64,000 bases of DNA from Vibrio diabolicus (GCA_001048675.1 CCKK01000015.1:1-64000), one strand, 5' to 3'. Positions 28,206-38,632 are shown, numbered from the stretch's first letter. The notes: generated from the letters alone by a model not told the origin. Program-made: numbers and translations.

Positions 28206-28476
28206 TCTCAACTAGTAACCGCCACTCAACGTAAATCACTAACGCAAAGCACTGAAGTCAAACGATTGGTACGTGAACAAAACTTCATCAACCATGGTAT
28301 AAATCCCCTTCAAACTCTGTGCCTACCAAACGTTTTCATGGCAAAAACTTTAGTTATGTTAGAATTCTGTTTCAAATCGCAACTTTTTTAGGTTTTCTTT
28401 TCAGTAACGGTTGTAACCAATATTGCTGAAAGGTATAAATGTTAGCACACCCCTTCGATTAACATGGATGAAGATT

Positions 28477-29668
28477 ATGTTTGAAAAAGTAGTTGCCGCT
28501 CCGGCTGACCCTATTCTTGGCCTTACTGAAGAAGTTTAAAAAAGATACTCGCGCAGACAAAATTAACCTTGGCGTAGGTATTTACAAAAACGAGCAAGGC
28601 GAAACCCCCGTTCTTGCAACAGTAAAGAAAGCTGAAGCAGCGCTTGTTGAAACTGAAAAAACCAAGTCTTACCTAACTATCGAAGGCACAGCAGAGTACG
28701 GCATTGCAGTACAAAAACTGCTTTTCGGCTCTGATGCAGAAATTGTAAACGAAAAACGCGCTAAAACAGCTCAAGCTCCAGGTGGTACCGGTGCATTACG
28801 TGTTGCTGGTGAGTTCATTAAACGCCAACTTGGCGATGTAAAAATCTGGATCAGCAACCCTACTTGGGCAAACCACAACGGCGTATTTACTGCTGCTGGT
28901 ATCGAAACGGCACAATACAGCTACTACAACGCTGAAACAAAAGACAAAGACTTCGATGCAATGCTAAACGATCTGCAATCTGCGTCTGAAGGTGACATCG
29001 TGCTTCTACACGGCTGCTGCCACAACCCTACAGGTATCGACCCAACTGCTGAAGAATGGGAAACATTGGCGAAACTAGTCGCAGAGAAGAAATTGCTTCC
29101 TCTATTTGACTTCGCATACCAAGGCTTTGCTAAAGGTGTGGAAGAGGATGCGGCGGGTCTTCGTACTTTTGCTAAGTACAACAAAGAAATCCTAGTCGCG
29201 AGCTCTTTCTCGAAAAACTTTGGCCTATACAACGAACGCGTTGGTGCCTTCACGTTAGTAGCGGAATCAGAAGAAGTCGCAACAACCGCATTCTCGCAAG
29301 TTAAAGCCATTATTCGCTCTATCTACTCTAACCCACCAGCGCACGGCAGCGCGGTCGTGACTCACATTCTTGGCAATGCCGAAATGCGTGCGGAATGGGA
29401 AGCTGAAGTAGCAGAAATGCGTGACCGTATCCAAGAGATGCGTGAACTATTTGTAGCGACACTAAAATCAGAAGGTGTGGACGCAGACTTTAGCTTCATC
29501 GGACGTCAAAATGGTATGTTCTCTTTCTCTGGCCTATCTAAAGAGCAAGTAAACCGTCTGAAAGAAGAGTTCGGTATTTACATCGTCGGTTCAGGCCGAA
29601 TCAGTGTTGCTGGTATGACGAAGTCAAATATGGGTCCTCTATGTAAAGGCATTGCAGCGGTTTTATAA
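28477..29668 (+). pseudogene. aspC: Aspartate/aromatic aminotransferase, single-base frameshift near the N-terminus
   Basis: The frame from ATG 28477 reads MFEKVVAAPADPILGLTEE and then stops; removing one base (G at 28534) restores FKKDTRADKINLGVG and an uninterrupted 396-residue protein, exactly the E. coli AspC length. The PLP lysine lies in SSFSKNFGLYNERVGA; HGCCHNPTGIDPT and the substrate Arg region SGRISVAGMT are intact. The enzyme transaminates aspartate and oxaloacetate. Because it is a core enzyme and the rest is perfect, I suspect a base-level error. If real, translation could restart downstream, but the first residues would be lost. Confidence 0.88.
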
Positions 29669-29695
29669 TCGATAGTCGCATACTTTATTAAAAGG

Positions 29696-29722
29696 AAAGG
29701 TCAGCATAAGCTGACCTTTTTT
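29696..29722 (+). terminator. Rho-independent terminator after aspC
   Basis: Perfect stem AAAGGTCAGC / GCTGACCTTT with a four-base loop, then TTT. Confidence 0.9.
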
Positions 29723-29750
29723 ATTTATTGCCAATAAATGAACCTGTCCG

Positions 29751-30392
29751 CTAGTAGACAAACTTCAAACTCAGCCCCACTTCATTGACATAATCAGAGC
29801 TCTCACCGCTGTAATCGGTATCTCTAAACTGATAAAAAAGACCAGTACCAATAACATCATGCCATTGGTAGTTAAAACCTATCTTAAAATTGTTCTCATC
29901 GACGATATCACTGCGGTTAACTTCCACCTCGGCCGTCGCAATAAGTTTTTCACTGAATAAGTAATTCACCCCAATGGTGACGGCTTGAAGCAGTTCACTA
30001 TCTGAAGATAACGTATTATCCGTTTTGTCGTCCGTCGTTTTCGCTTTGATTGCACCTATTCCATATTTACCGTAGATATCGAATTGATCCGTAATCCCAT
30101 AACGATAACCACCACCAAACAACAAACGGTCAATGCGAAGAGTAAAGTCGTCCGGATGGAAAAACTGCGCCGAGTAATCGACATTAAACAACCAGTTCTC
30201 AGTAAATAAGTAATTACCACCGAGCCCAATTGTGGTCGCGTTCGAATTATCTAACCACTCTTCATTTGTGGTTCCGGCCCCCACATCCAGGTGAATGTGT
30301 TCATACCCAAATTTTTCTGCTTGGTCCATGACCGCCGCGCTAGTTGCTGCTGGCAAAGCAGCTAAAGACGCAAGCAATAAACTTCTCACCAT
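29751..30392 (-). CDS. Outer-membrane beta-barrel protein (OmpA-like / porin family)
   Basis: About 213 residues with a signal peptide ending near ATSAA. The body shows alternating hydrophobic strands and turns (GLGGNYLFTENWLFNVDYSAQF, then FGGGYRYGITDQFDIYGKYGIG). It ends in SLKFVY, an aromatic-terminated barrel signal for the BAM complex. It resembles 8- to 10-stranded OmpA-like or OmpW-like barrels. The ATG at 30392 is chosen because AAGGAAG lies just upstream, better than the ATG at 30407. It may be a small porin or adhesin; function is unknown. Confidence 0.85.
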   Translation of the reverse strand: MVRSLLLASLAALPAATSAAVMDQAEKFGYEHIHLDVGAGTTNEEWLDNSNATTIGLGGNYLFTENWLFNVDYSAQFFHPDDFTLRIDRLLFGGGYRYGITDQFDIYGKYGIGAIKAKTTDDKTDNTLSSDSELLQAVTIGVNYLFSEKLIATAEVEVNRSDIVDENNFKIGFNYQWHDVIGTGLFYQFRDTDYSGESSDYVNEVGLSLKFVY

Positions 30393-30710
30393 TCGACTTC
30401 CTTTCATGAGAATTATTTAAACACCGCCCCAAAATCACCTTGAGTGGCTTAGTTCAACAAAAATAACTTAGTTTACAGACGCGGTAACGATTTGAAATCT
30501 GCTATGCCTCTAAATCAAGCATTGGCCCAAAATATGTCGACCACGTCCGCTCACCTTTTAAGTGACTATATAGTAGTAGAAATGCCGATTCCTTATCGTG
30601 CGATATGTCAGAATCTTATGACTGAGTACGAAAATCACGGTTCAGATAAGACTCTGTTTTAAAACTAAGTTAAGATTACTTTATTATTTGCGAACTAAAA
30701 GGCACCTTCG

Positions 30711-32600
30711 ATGGATGCAGAACTTCTCGAGATTTATAACTTTCTCGCCAAGTACCCCCCGTTCAATGAACTCCCTGAAGAAACACTAAACAAGGTGACA
30801 GAGAGCGTCGAGATCTCGTACTACCGAGAAGATACCCCAATCATCCATTTTGGAGACTATATCCAAGATCTCTACGTGGTGCGAAGCGGGGTCGTAGAAG
30901 TTTATCGACGCAAAGGAGAGCTTTATAACCGTCTTGATGAAGGTGACCTATTTGGCCAGATGGGAATGCTAACCAACAACAAAGTACGCTTTCCGGTAAA
31001 AGCCATTGAAGATACTCTGCTCTACTGTATTCCTGGTGACGTTTTCCAAGAAATATACGACAACTTTGATTCCTTTGCAGACTTTGTCGAAGTGGAAAAT
31101 AGTGCTCGTTTACGCCAAGCCATTTCAGAAAACAAAGATGCCAATGACCTGACGACATCGAAAGTGAAAACCTTGCTGACTGGCGATGCTCATACAATTG
31201 ATCGTGGACAGACAATCCAGCAAGCCGCGCAGCAGATGGCGAATGACAACGTATCTGCTCTACTTATCGTCGATCCAGATTTCGTTCGTGACGAAGATGA
31301 CCCACAGTCTCCGGTACTTGGTATTATTACTGACCGTGACTTGTGTACCCGTGTGTTGGCCGAAGGCTTGTCTCCACAGGACGATGTATCAAGTGTGATG
31401 ACCACTGAAGTCATGTCTCTTGATCACAATGCCTACATCTATGAAGCAATGTTAACCATGCTGCGTTACAACGTGCACCATCTGCCTGTGGTTAAAAACC
31501 AATTGCCTATTGGTATTATCGAAACAACCGACATTGTTCGTTATGAATCACAAAACTCGCTCTTATTGGTGAGCAGCATTTTCCAACAACAGACCATCGA
31601 AGATTTGGCAGTTGTTGCTGAAGAAGTAAAAAGCAGCTTTGTACGCCTAGTCAACGAAGATGCCAACTCACACATGGTGGGCAGTGCGATGTCCGTGATT
31701 GGTCGAAGCTTCAAACAGCGTCTGTTAGAAATGGCTGAAGAAGAGCTTGGCCCACCACCAATTCCTTATTGTTTCCTTGCACTTGGCTCAATGGGACGTG
31801 ATGAGCAACTGTTGGTGACTGACCAAGATAACGCCATCATTCTAGATGAGACCTACCAAGAAGAGAAACATGGTAAGTACTTCGAAGCTTTAGCGAAATA
31901 CGTCAGTGATGGATTAGATGCCTGTGGCTACAAGTATTGTACGGGCGATATTATGGCAACCAACCCATTATGGCGCATGACTCGTTCAGAGTGGGAAGAG
32001 TGCTTCGCTGACTGGATTGATAACCCGAATCCGAAAGCGCTACTCAACGCGTCCATCTTTTTCGATTTGGATGGCGTTTACGGTCGCTTAAAATGGGCAG
32101 AACAATTAACCAGCTTTATTGTTCGTCGTGCGCGTAAAAACAATCGCTTCTTAGCCTGTCTGGCTCGCAACGCACTTAACCGAACGCCGCCACTTGGCTT
32201 CTTTAAAGACTTTGTGATGGAGAAAGATGGCAGACACAACAACTCCATCAACCTCAAACGTCGCGGTACGGCTCCTCTGGTCGACTTAATTCGCGTTCAC
32301 TCTCTGGCGGTTGGCTCACGTGCACAGAACTCGTTTGAGCGTCTCGACGACATCATTGATGCTGGCATTTTGCCAAAAGGTCGTGCACAAGACTTAAAAG
32401 ACGCACTAGAGTTTATTTCCATGGTGCGTATTCGTCACCAAGCGACGGACGTGGAATTAGGCATTGACCCAGATAACAATATCGAACCAGAAAATCTCTC
32501 TGAATTTGAACGTCGCAACCTAAAAGATGCTTTCCAAATCCTAAGCAATGGTCAGAACTTCCTTAAGTTCCGCTACCAAGCGAATAAGAGCTTTAAGTGA
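30711..32600 (+). CDS. cNMP-binding / CBS pair / DUF294 nucleotidyltransferase-like protein
   Basis: A 629-residue signal protein. A cyclic-nucleotide-binding domain (about 10-130; DEGDLFGQMGMLTNN) is followed by two CBS domains (about 155-290; VHHLPVVKNQLPIGIIETTD) that may bind adenine nucleotides. A DUF294 nucleotidyltransferase-like domain (about 330-480) has LGSMGRDEQLLVTDQDNAI with the GS and D-x-D type metal residues. An alpha-helical DUF294 C-terminal domain ends the protein. Such proteins are thought to be GlnD-like regulators of unknown target. The exonuclease gene starts just after the stop, so the two form a conserved operon. Confidence 0.9.
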   Translation: MDAELLEIYNFLAKYPPFNELPEETLNKVTESVEISYYREDTPIIHFGDYIQDLYVVRSGVVEVYRRKGELYNRLDEGDLFGQMGMLTNNKVRFPVKAIEDTLLYCIPGDVFQEIYDNFDSFADFVEVENSARLRQAISENKDANDLTTSKVKTLLTGDAHTIDRGQTIQQAAQQMANDNVSALLIVDPDFVRDEDDPQSPVLGIITDRDLCTRVLAEGLSPQDDVSSVMTTEVMSLDHNAYIYEAMLTMLRYNVHHLPVVKNQLPIGIIETTDIVRYESQNSLLLVSSIFQQQTIEDLAVVAEEVKSSFVRLVNEDANSHMVGSAMSVIGRSFKQRLLEMAEEELGPPPIPYCFLALGSMGRDEQLLVTDQDNAIILDETYQEEKHGKYFEALAKYVSDGLDACGYKYCTGDIMATNPLWRMTRSEWEECFADWIDNPNPKALLNASIFFDLDGVYGRLKWAEQLTSFIVRRARKNNRFLACLARNALNRTPPLGFFKDFVMEKDGRHNNSINLKRRGTAPLVDLIRVHSLAVGSRAQNSFERLDDIIDAGILPKGRAQDLKDALEFISMVRIRHQATDVELGIDPDNNIEPENLSEFERRNLKDAFQILSNGQNFLKFRYQANKSFK

Positions 32601-32608
32601 GGTTGAAC

Positions 32609-33328
32609 ATGATCAAAAAGCTCTTTCAGAAGCCAACCATTCAGTGGCCAACGAAATTTGAACAAAAGTTGGAGATGGCTAAAGATGAGAATTTAATTGC
32701 GTTTTATAGCAATAAACCACCTGCACCAGAGACCCCCCTGTCTGAGGTGGAGTTCGTCGCGCTAGATTTCGAAACGACGGGGTTGAACCCCGAGAAACAT
32801 GACATCATTACCATTGGTTTAGTGCCGTTTAACTTGAAACGTATTTTCTTGCGCAATTCGCGTCATTGGAAAGTTCGCCCGCAGCGAGCACTCGATGAAG
32901 ACTCGGTAATCATACATGGTATTACTCACAGTGAATTGATCGATGCACCTGACTTGGGTGACATCTTAAGCGAGCTACTACCATGCTTAAGTGGAAAAAT
33001 CATTGTTGTGCATTATCGTCGTATCGAGAGAGAATTTCTGGATAAAGCACTCAAAAGCCGTTTAGGGGAAGGAATTGAGTTTCCAGTGATAGATACGCTG
33101 CATCTTGAAGAAACCATTCAACAGAAACGCTCTGGCTCACTCTGGGAGCGTTTAAAAGGGAAAAAGCCAGAATCGGTTCGGCTAGCGCAATCTCGACGCC
33201 GTTATGGTCTGCCAGACTATACCCCTCACCATGCATTAACCGATGCAATTGCTACGGCAGAACTGCTACAAGCGCAAATCGCCCATCATTATAGCGACGA
33301 GCAACCGATCAGTGAGTTCTGGCTATAA
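32609..33328 (+). CDS. DnaQ-type 3'-5' exonuclease (DEDDh)
   Basis: A 239-residue exonuclease of the DEDDh class. Exo I is VALDFETTGLNPE (Asp53, Glu55), Exo II contains HGITHSEL and a following Asp, and Exo III is HHALTDAIATAEL. It is smaller than replication proofreading subunits and may process DNA or RNA ends. The ATG at 32609 follows GAGG by six bases and lies eight bases past the stop of the cNMP-CBS-DUF294 gene; a GTG at 32597 overlaps that gene and lacks a site. The pair is co-transcribed, which suggests a linked role. Confidence 0.88.
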   Translation: MIKKLFQKPTIQWPTKFEQKLEMAKDENLIAFYSNKPPAPETPLSEVEFVALDFETTGLNPEKHDIITIGLVPFNLKRIFLRNSRHWKVRPQRALDEDSVIIHGITHSELIDAPDLGDILSELLPCLSGKIIVVHYRRIEREFLDKALKSRLGEGIEFPVIDTLHLEETIQQKRSGSLWERLKGKKPESVRLAQSRRRYGLPDYTPHHALTDAIATAELLQAQIAHHYSDEQPISEFWL

Positions 33329-33354
33329 CGTCTTTCTAGCTTAATAAGCGATCA

Positions 33355-33380
33355 AAAAAGGAGCCAAATGGCTCCTTTTT
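33355..33380. terminator. Bidirectional terminator between exonuclease and chemoreceptor genes
   Basis: Perfect stem AAAAAGGAGCC / GGCTCCTTTTT with a four-base loop and T runs on both strands; the two genes are convergent. Confidence 0.9.
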
Positions 33381-33398
33381 ATTTAGGTCGGTATCCGA

Positions 33399-35283
33399 TT
33401 ACAGCTTAAAGCGTTGAATCTCTTGCTCTAATTCGTGTGAAAGCTCAGATAGGTGGGCAGCTTGTTCTGCTGCTTGATGAGCTTCTACCGACAGCTCGTT
33501 AGACACGTCACGAATGCCTTCAGTATTACGCGTGATCTCGGTTGTTACCGATGCTTGCTCTTCTGCCGCCGATGCAATCTGCGTTGCCATGTCACTGATG
33601 CGCTCAACAGCAGTATGGATTTGCGTCAAGCTCGCTGCAGCCGCGTTTGCATCATCAACACTGGTGTCAGCCAGACGACGGCTATCACCCATGATGCCAA
33701 CCGCTTTCGCTGTTGTGCCCTGTAGCATCTCGATAGTTTCTTGAATCTCTTGCGTTGAAGCATGAGTGCGTTGGCTCAATACGCGAACTTCATCCGCAAC
33801 CACAGCAAAGCCACGGCCTTGTTCACCTGCACGTGCCGCTTCAATTGCCGCGTTAAGTGCAAGTAGGTTAGTTTGCTCAGCAATACCTTGAATCGTTGAT
33901 AGAATCGTATTGATGCTATTTCCGTGTGCTTCTAGCTCTTGAATCACATCAGTGGCAACTTGAACTTCTTGCGCTAAGTTCTGGATAGAACCTTGCGTCT
34001 GAGTCACTTGGCTAGAACCGTGTGAACAAGCTTGAACCGCTTCCTCTGAGTTACTTGCCGTGCTATCTGCATTACCTGCAATTTCTTGTGTCGCTGCAGC
34101 CATTTCGTTCACAGCCGTCGCCACCATGTTGATTTCATCTTGCTGGTAAGAGATACGCTGACTACGCTCTTCAGCTTGCTGTGCCGTCGTGCGTGCTTGC
34201 TCTGAAAGCGCAGATGATACGTGGCTAAGCTTGGTCACCATCGTGTGCATGTTGCCAACAAAGCGGTTGAAGTTTTCAGCCAGTTTACCGACTTCATCAT
34301 CACTGCGTGGTTCTAGTCGTTGCGTTAAGTCACCTTCACCAGATGCAATTTCCTCAAGTGCATTTGATACGCGGCTCAAGTCACGGAACAAGAAACCAAC
34401 TAACCAAGATACCGCAAGAATAACCACAATGGTGATCATCACTGCAGTGATCAATAGGTCACGTAGCAATACCGCATGCCCTGCTTCTTCCGTTGCGCGA
34501 TCCATTTCAATCGCGAACATCCAATGCGTGCCAGGTACTTTATTAAAGTAGTAAAGCTTCTCTTTGCCTTTGATTACAGTATCTTCGATACGACCTTCAT
34601 CTGCAGCGCGCTCGATTGCCTCTTCTGAAAAGTCTTTTAGAACACTGGTGATAGGCTTAAGCGTTAAGCTTTTATCAGGATGCGCTAGGAACGTACCTTC
34701 GTTCATATCGATTAACATCGCATGCGCATTTTCACCTGCATCTAGGTTAATCACGTCGCTGATGAGCTGATCGATCAGTACATCTGCACCAACAACACCA
34801 ACAAACTGACCATTTTTCTATTACTGGCTCAGCAATGGTTACAAGCAGCGCGTTAGTGATTGCATCTTGATATGCAGCTGTGATGATCTGCTTACCTGCG
34901 GCGTTAGCATCTTTGTACCAAGGACGAGTACGAGGGTCGTAATCAGCACGGTTACGCTCAGGGTGAGAGCGATACATATCACCGTTTGGTGTACCAAGGA
35001 AGATGTCATCAAAGCCACCAGCCTTGCGAGCTTGTTGTAGGAAAGGGACAACGTCTTGCTCTGTCGAGTAGTCGTTGAATGCGGTAGCAATATCTTTACG
35101 GATATTGACCCAATCAGAAATTCCTTCTGACGCAGTAGTACTTAGACTTTGCGCACGTGAATAGACACCTGAACGAGTCTGATCAAATAATTGACCAGCC
35201 GACAACCAAGTAAGTGCTGTTGCCATCACAACAACAGCAGAAAGGCTTGCGCCAATAAGCTTTTGTTTTAATGATAATTTCAT
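33399..35283 (-). pseudogene. Methyl-accepting chemotaxis protein with dCache domain, single-base frameshift
   Basis: Two frames join into a 627-residue receptor. TM1 is near residues 9-29, followed by a dCACHE-type periplasmic domain (TARKAGGFDDIFLGTPNGDMYRS, then DPRTRPWYKDANAAGK), TM2, HAMP and a signalling domain with [23 protein letters not shown]. Such domains bind amino acids or carboxylates. The break is at an A5 run on the minus strand (plus 34813-34817): one base too many turns [20 protein letters not shown] into a short nonsense tail. The rest is intact, so I prefer sequencing error over decay. The chosen ATG at 35283 starts the first membrane helix. Confidence 0.85.
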
Positions 35284-35451
35284 ATTTATAGTTTTTGAGT
35301 TGGGAGAACAGTTAAGGTGTGTGAATATTACACACTTTTTCACGACTATTCACTAATTTTTAAAAAACAAAATAGCACATTAACTCTTTGTAAAATATGA
35401 ACTTTCATGTGTCTATTTTTTTGTCTCACCGTCATAAAAACCGCAACAAAA

Positions 35452-35476
35452 AAAAGCCAGCAAAATGCTGGCCTTT
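35452..35476 (-). terminator. Terminator after the BCCT transporter gene
   Basis: Stem GCCAGCA / TGCTGGC. On the minus strand it is followed by nine T. It also precedes the chemoreceptor promoter region. Confidence 0.88.
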
Positions 35477-35516
35477 TGATTACTTGTTACTCAGACAGAT
35501 TTATAAAATGCCTGAG

Positions 35517-37088
35517 TTATTGACGTTCTGTTCTCATACCCATCAATAAGCTCACACACATTGCAAGCAGAATGAAGGTAAACGGTAGTGCTGTAGAAAT
35601 TGCACCTGCCTGAAGCGCTTGAACTGCTTCTGAGCCACCAATCCACAGTAGAGCAACCGCAATTGCACCTTCCATAAATGCCCAGAAAACACGTTGAAGT
35701 ACAGGAGCGTCGACTTTACCGCCCGCTGTGATGCTGTCGATAACAAGTGAACCAGAGTCAGAAGACGTGATGAAGAACACAAGTACCAACACAACAGCAA
35801 TGATTGAAAGCATGCTACCAAATGGAAGAACATCGAACATTTGGAACATAGCAAGTGAAACGTCAGTCAAACCATTCGTGCCCAACTCACCTACTTTATC
35901 AACAACTTGCTCGATCGCTAGACCACCAAATACTGACATCCAAACAACAGTAACAGCGGTTGGAACCAATAGAACGGCTGTAATGAATTCGCGAACGGTA
36001 CGACCGCGAGAAACACGCGCAATGAACATACCTACGAATGGTGACCATGAAATCCACCAAGCCCAGTAGAATACTGTCCAGCCTTGGAACCATGCTTCAT
36101 CTGTACGACCAAACGGGTTACTTAGCGGAATAATATTCTCTACGTATGCCATAAGTGTGGTTGGAATCGAGCCTAAACTCGCAGCCCAACCGATAAGACC
36201 AACAAGAATCAGTAGCAAGAACGCCACAACCATGTTGATGTTACTAATGACTTTAACGCCACCATCAATACCACGTACGACTGAAACAACAGCAAGCAAA
36301 GTTACAACGGTAATGACGACGATTTGTAGGCCCAGGCCTGGCTCAACACCAAATACGTGATGAATACCACTTGCCGCTTGTTGTGCACCTAAGCCCAGTG
36401 ACGTTGCAAGACCAAACAAAGTCGCAAGAACGGCCAAGATATCCACGATATGACCAGCCCAGCCCCACGCGCGATCACCCAGAAGTGGGTAGAAGATCGA
36501 GCGCATAGACAGCGGCAAACCTTTGTTGTAGGCAAAGAATGCTAAAGAAAGTGCTACAACACCGTAAATTGCCCATGGGTGAAGACCCCAATGGAACATC
36601 GTCGCACCCAGTGCCAATCTCGCTGCTTCTGGTGTATTTGCTTCAACACCGAGTGGCGTCTCATACCAACCAGTGAAGTAAGCGACAGGTTCTGCGACAC
36701 TCCAGAACATTAAACCGATACCCATACCAGCCGCAAATAGCATTGCAAGCCATGACATGAACGAGTAATCGGCAACAGCGTCTTTACCACCTAGGCGGAT
36801 TTTACCCATTGGCGAAACGATAAGTGCCAAACAGAAAATAACGAAAATATTACCTGCAATAATGAACAACCAATCGAATGAACCAATGATCTTCCATTTC
36901 AGCCCATCAAGTGCCGTCTTTGCGGTATGTGCATCTAGAACTAATGCAGCGACAAGAAACAGCGCAATTAAACCTGCACTAATACCAAAAACTGGGTTAT
37001 GAACATCAAAACCCCATTTTTGAACGTTGTCTTGACCTACCGTATAGTCGGTACTATCGATACTGTACTTATCTATACCCTTTGTCAT
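35517..37088 (-). CDS. BCCT-family compatible-solute transporter
   Basis: A 523-residue betaine/choline/carnitine transporter with 12 predicted helices. The family signature is VFYWAWWISWSPFVGMFIARV, then RGRTVREF, in the middle; MFHWGLHPWAIY is the second conserved block. It imports glycine betaine or related osmoprotectants with sodium. It is divergent from cosR, as in the V. parahaemolyticus BccT3 and V. cholerae arrangement, so expression is probably repressed by CosR at low salt. The C-terminus is short, without the long osmosensing tail of BetP. Confidence 0.93.
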   Translation of the reverse strand: MTKGIDKYSIDSTDYTVGQDNVQKWGFDVHNPVFGISAGLIALFLVAALVLDAHTAKTALDGLKWKIIGSFDWLFIIAGNIFVIFCLALIVSPMGKIRLGGKDAVADYSFMSWLAMLFAAGMGIGLMFWSVAEPVAYFTGWYETPLGVEANTPEAARLALGATMFHWGLHPWAIYGVVALSLAFFAYNKGLPLSMRSIFYPLLGDRAWGWAGHIVDILAVLATLFGLATSLGLGAQQAASGIHHVFGVEPGLGLQIVVITVVTLLAVVSVVRGIDGGVKVISNINMVVAFLLLILVGLIGWAASLGSIPTTLMAYVENIIPLSNPFGRTDEAWFQGWTVFYWAWWISWSPFVGMFIARVSRGRTVREFITAVLLVPTAVTVVWMSVFGGLAIEQVVDKVGELGTNGLTDVSLAMFQMFDVLPFGSMLSIIAVVLVLVFFITSSDSGSLVIDSITAGGKVDAPVLQRVFWAFMEGAIAVALLWIGGSEAVQALQAGAISTALPFTFILLAMCVSLLMGMRTERQ

Positions 37089-37331
37089 CGTTCCTCTCTA
37101 TTTTTGTACTGTTTTTACGTACCAAACAAAAAAATCTTTCGAACACGATACGTTTTACATTCCGTGAAGGCGCAAGATCCTATCATTTGACACGTTTTTG
37201 TCTATCTTTTTGCTATGAAAAAATCCAATAACTTACTTTTCACTCAGCAATTTCCGCCTTTAAAAGGATAAACCACTAGCGCAATAGTTAGACCACAAAC
37301 ATTTATTGCTATAATAATTTTAGGTCTTCTT

Positions 37332-37357
37332 ATTTTGTCTACACGACGCGACAAAAT
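37332..37357. promoter_or_regulatory. Inverted repeat in the cosR-BCCT intergenic region
   Basis: Arms ATTTTGTC and GACAAAAT with a ten-base spacer. Together with the next repeat it lies in the divergent control region and is a candidate CosR operator. Other parts of 37089-37448 are AT-rich with no clear motif. Confidence 0.4.
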
Positions 37358-37368
37358 GAAATTGGAGA

Positions 37369-37388
37369 CACTACTTAAAATTGTAGTG
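37369..37388. promoter_or_regulatory. Palindrome upstream of cosR, candidate operator
   Basis: Arms CACTAC and GTAGTG with an eight-base AT-rich spacer, 60 bp before the cosR start. The size fits a MarR-family dimer site. CosR binding is inferred. Confidence 0.4.
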
Positions 37389-37448
37389 GTAATTTTTGAT
37401 TCCACCCCTTTAAATAAGGGCGCATTTAAGTTAGTGTCGCCTCGATAA

Positions 37449-37952
37449 ATGTTCCCTACAGACTGGATGAATAAATTGGAAAAGTACGAAGAAGTATTGG
37501 TCTCGATTCGTCAGATCATCCGCGCTATTGATTTACATTCTAAAAAGCTGAGCAAAGAGTCTGGATTGACCGCTCCACAGTTGATTTTGATGCGTGCTAT
37601 CAATGAGTTAGATAACGTAACGATTAAACAGTTGTCTAGCCACACTAACATGAGCCAAGCGACCGCAACGACCATTCTAGATAGACTAGAACGAGGCCAG
37701 TTTGTTGAGCGTCAACGCAGTGTTCAAGACAAGCGTAAAGTGCATGCTGTACTTACGAGCAAAGGCCAAGAAGCCCTAAAGCAAGCACCAACGCCATTGC
37801 AGGAACACTTCATTAATCGATTCCAAAAATTGGAAGAATGGGAGCAGTCTCTGCTGCTATCTTCCGTTCAACGCATCTCAACAATGATGAATGCAGAGGA
37901 TATCGATGTCGCTCCAATGCTAGAGCTTGGCAGCATTACAAAAGTCGATTAA
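37449..37952 (+). CDS. cosR: MarR-family compatible-solute regulator CosR
   Basis: A 167-residue MarR-type protein, close to EctR/CosR. The winged helix spans about residues 35-115 (LTAPQLILMRAINEL, then MSQATATTILDRLERGQFVERQRS, with RQRSVQDKRKVHAVLT for the wing). CosR represses ectoine synthesis and betaine transport genes in V. cholerae and V. parahaemolyticus at low salt. The divergent BCCT gene and the downstream two-component and TRAP genes match the Vibrio locus. The ATG at 37449 lies before an in-frame ATG at 37467; either is possible. Confidence 0.88.
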   Translation: MFPTDWMNKLEKYEEVLVSIRQIIRAIDLHSKKLSKESGLTAPQLILMRAINELDNVTIKQLSSHTNMSQATATTILDRLERGQFVERQRSVQDKRKVHAVLTSKGQEALKQAPTPLQEHFINRFQKLEEWEQSLLLSSVQRISTMMNAEDIDVAPMLELGSITKVD

Positions 37953-37992
37953 TTTCGCTCTCACGTGCTCGCTTTTTGCGGGCACTACTCTC

Positions 37993-38632
37993 CTACTCAG
38001 TTAACCCTGTTTCAAACGCATATTTCGCCAGCTCCGCCGTCGAATGTAAATCCAACTTGTGCTTAATGTTATGGCGATGCGTTTCTACCGTTCGGTAGCT
38101 AATGTTAAGTAGTGTGGCTATTTTTTTACTTGCTGTTTCCTTGAGCGACTAATTTAAGCACCGCCTCTTCCCTTCGGCTGAGTGGATTCGTTTTTTGAGT
38201 GGCTGGCACCACCTCTTGGGTAAAAAGCGTTTGTGTGACAGACTCACAGAAATACGTTGAACCTTGATTCACCGTTTTTATTGCTTGCACCATTTTCTCG
38301 GCCGAGATTTCCTTGAGCATGTACCCTACTGCGCCAGCTTGCATGACCTTCATGATGTATTCACGGTTATCATGCATGGTCAGCATAAGTATTTTGCTCT
38401 CTGGTCGCTCTTCTTTAATTACCCCAGTCGCTTCAATACCGTTCATTATCGGCATGCTAATGTCCATCAAGATGACATCAGGCTGAAGGTGCTTTGCGAC
38501 TTCAATCGCTTCCAGCCCATTGCTTGCCGTACCGACCACTTCAATGTCAGGCTCTAACTCCAAGCGAGCCATGAAGCCATCTAAGACCACTTGATGATCA
38601 TCAACAATCACCACACTAATCGGTTTATCCAT
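37993..38632 (-). pseudogene. NarL/FixJ-type response regulator, frameshift before the helix-turn-helix
   Basis: Receiver domain: VIVDDHQVVLDGF, phospho-Asp in PDVILMDISMP and K in GYMLKEISAE. The frame ends after AQGNSK, but one base less (in the TT at plus 38130-38131) restores NSSKKIATLLNISYRTVETHRHNIKHKL, a LuxR-type helix-turn-helix, and a 212-residue protein. It pairs with the kinase at 38625, whose gene overlaps by eight bases. The DNA-binding half would be lost if the frameshift is real. The likely target is the neighbouring TRAP transporter. Confidence 0.85.

Noticed and set aside
28203..28391. Open frame between paralogue B and aspC
   Set aside because: It starts at the terminator of the previous gene and has no recognisable features; probably chance.
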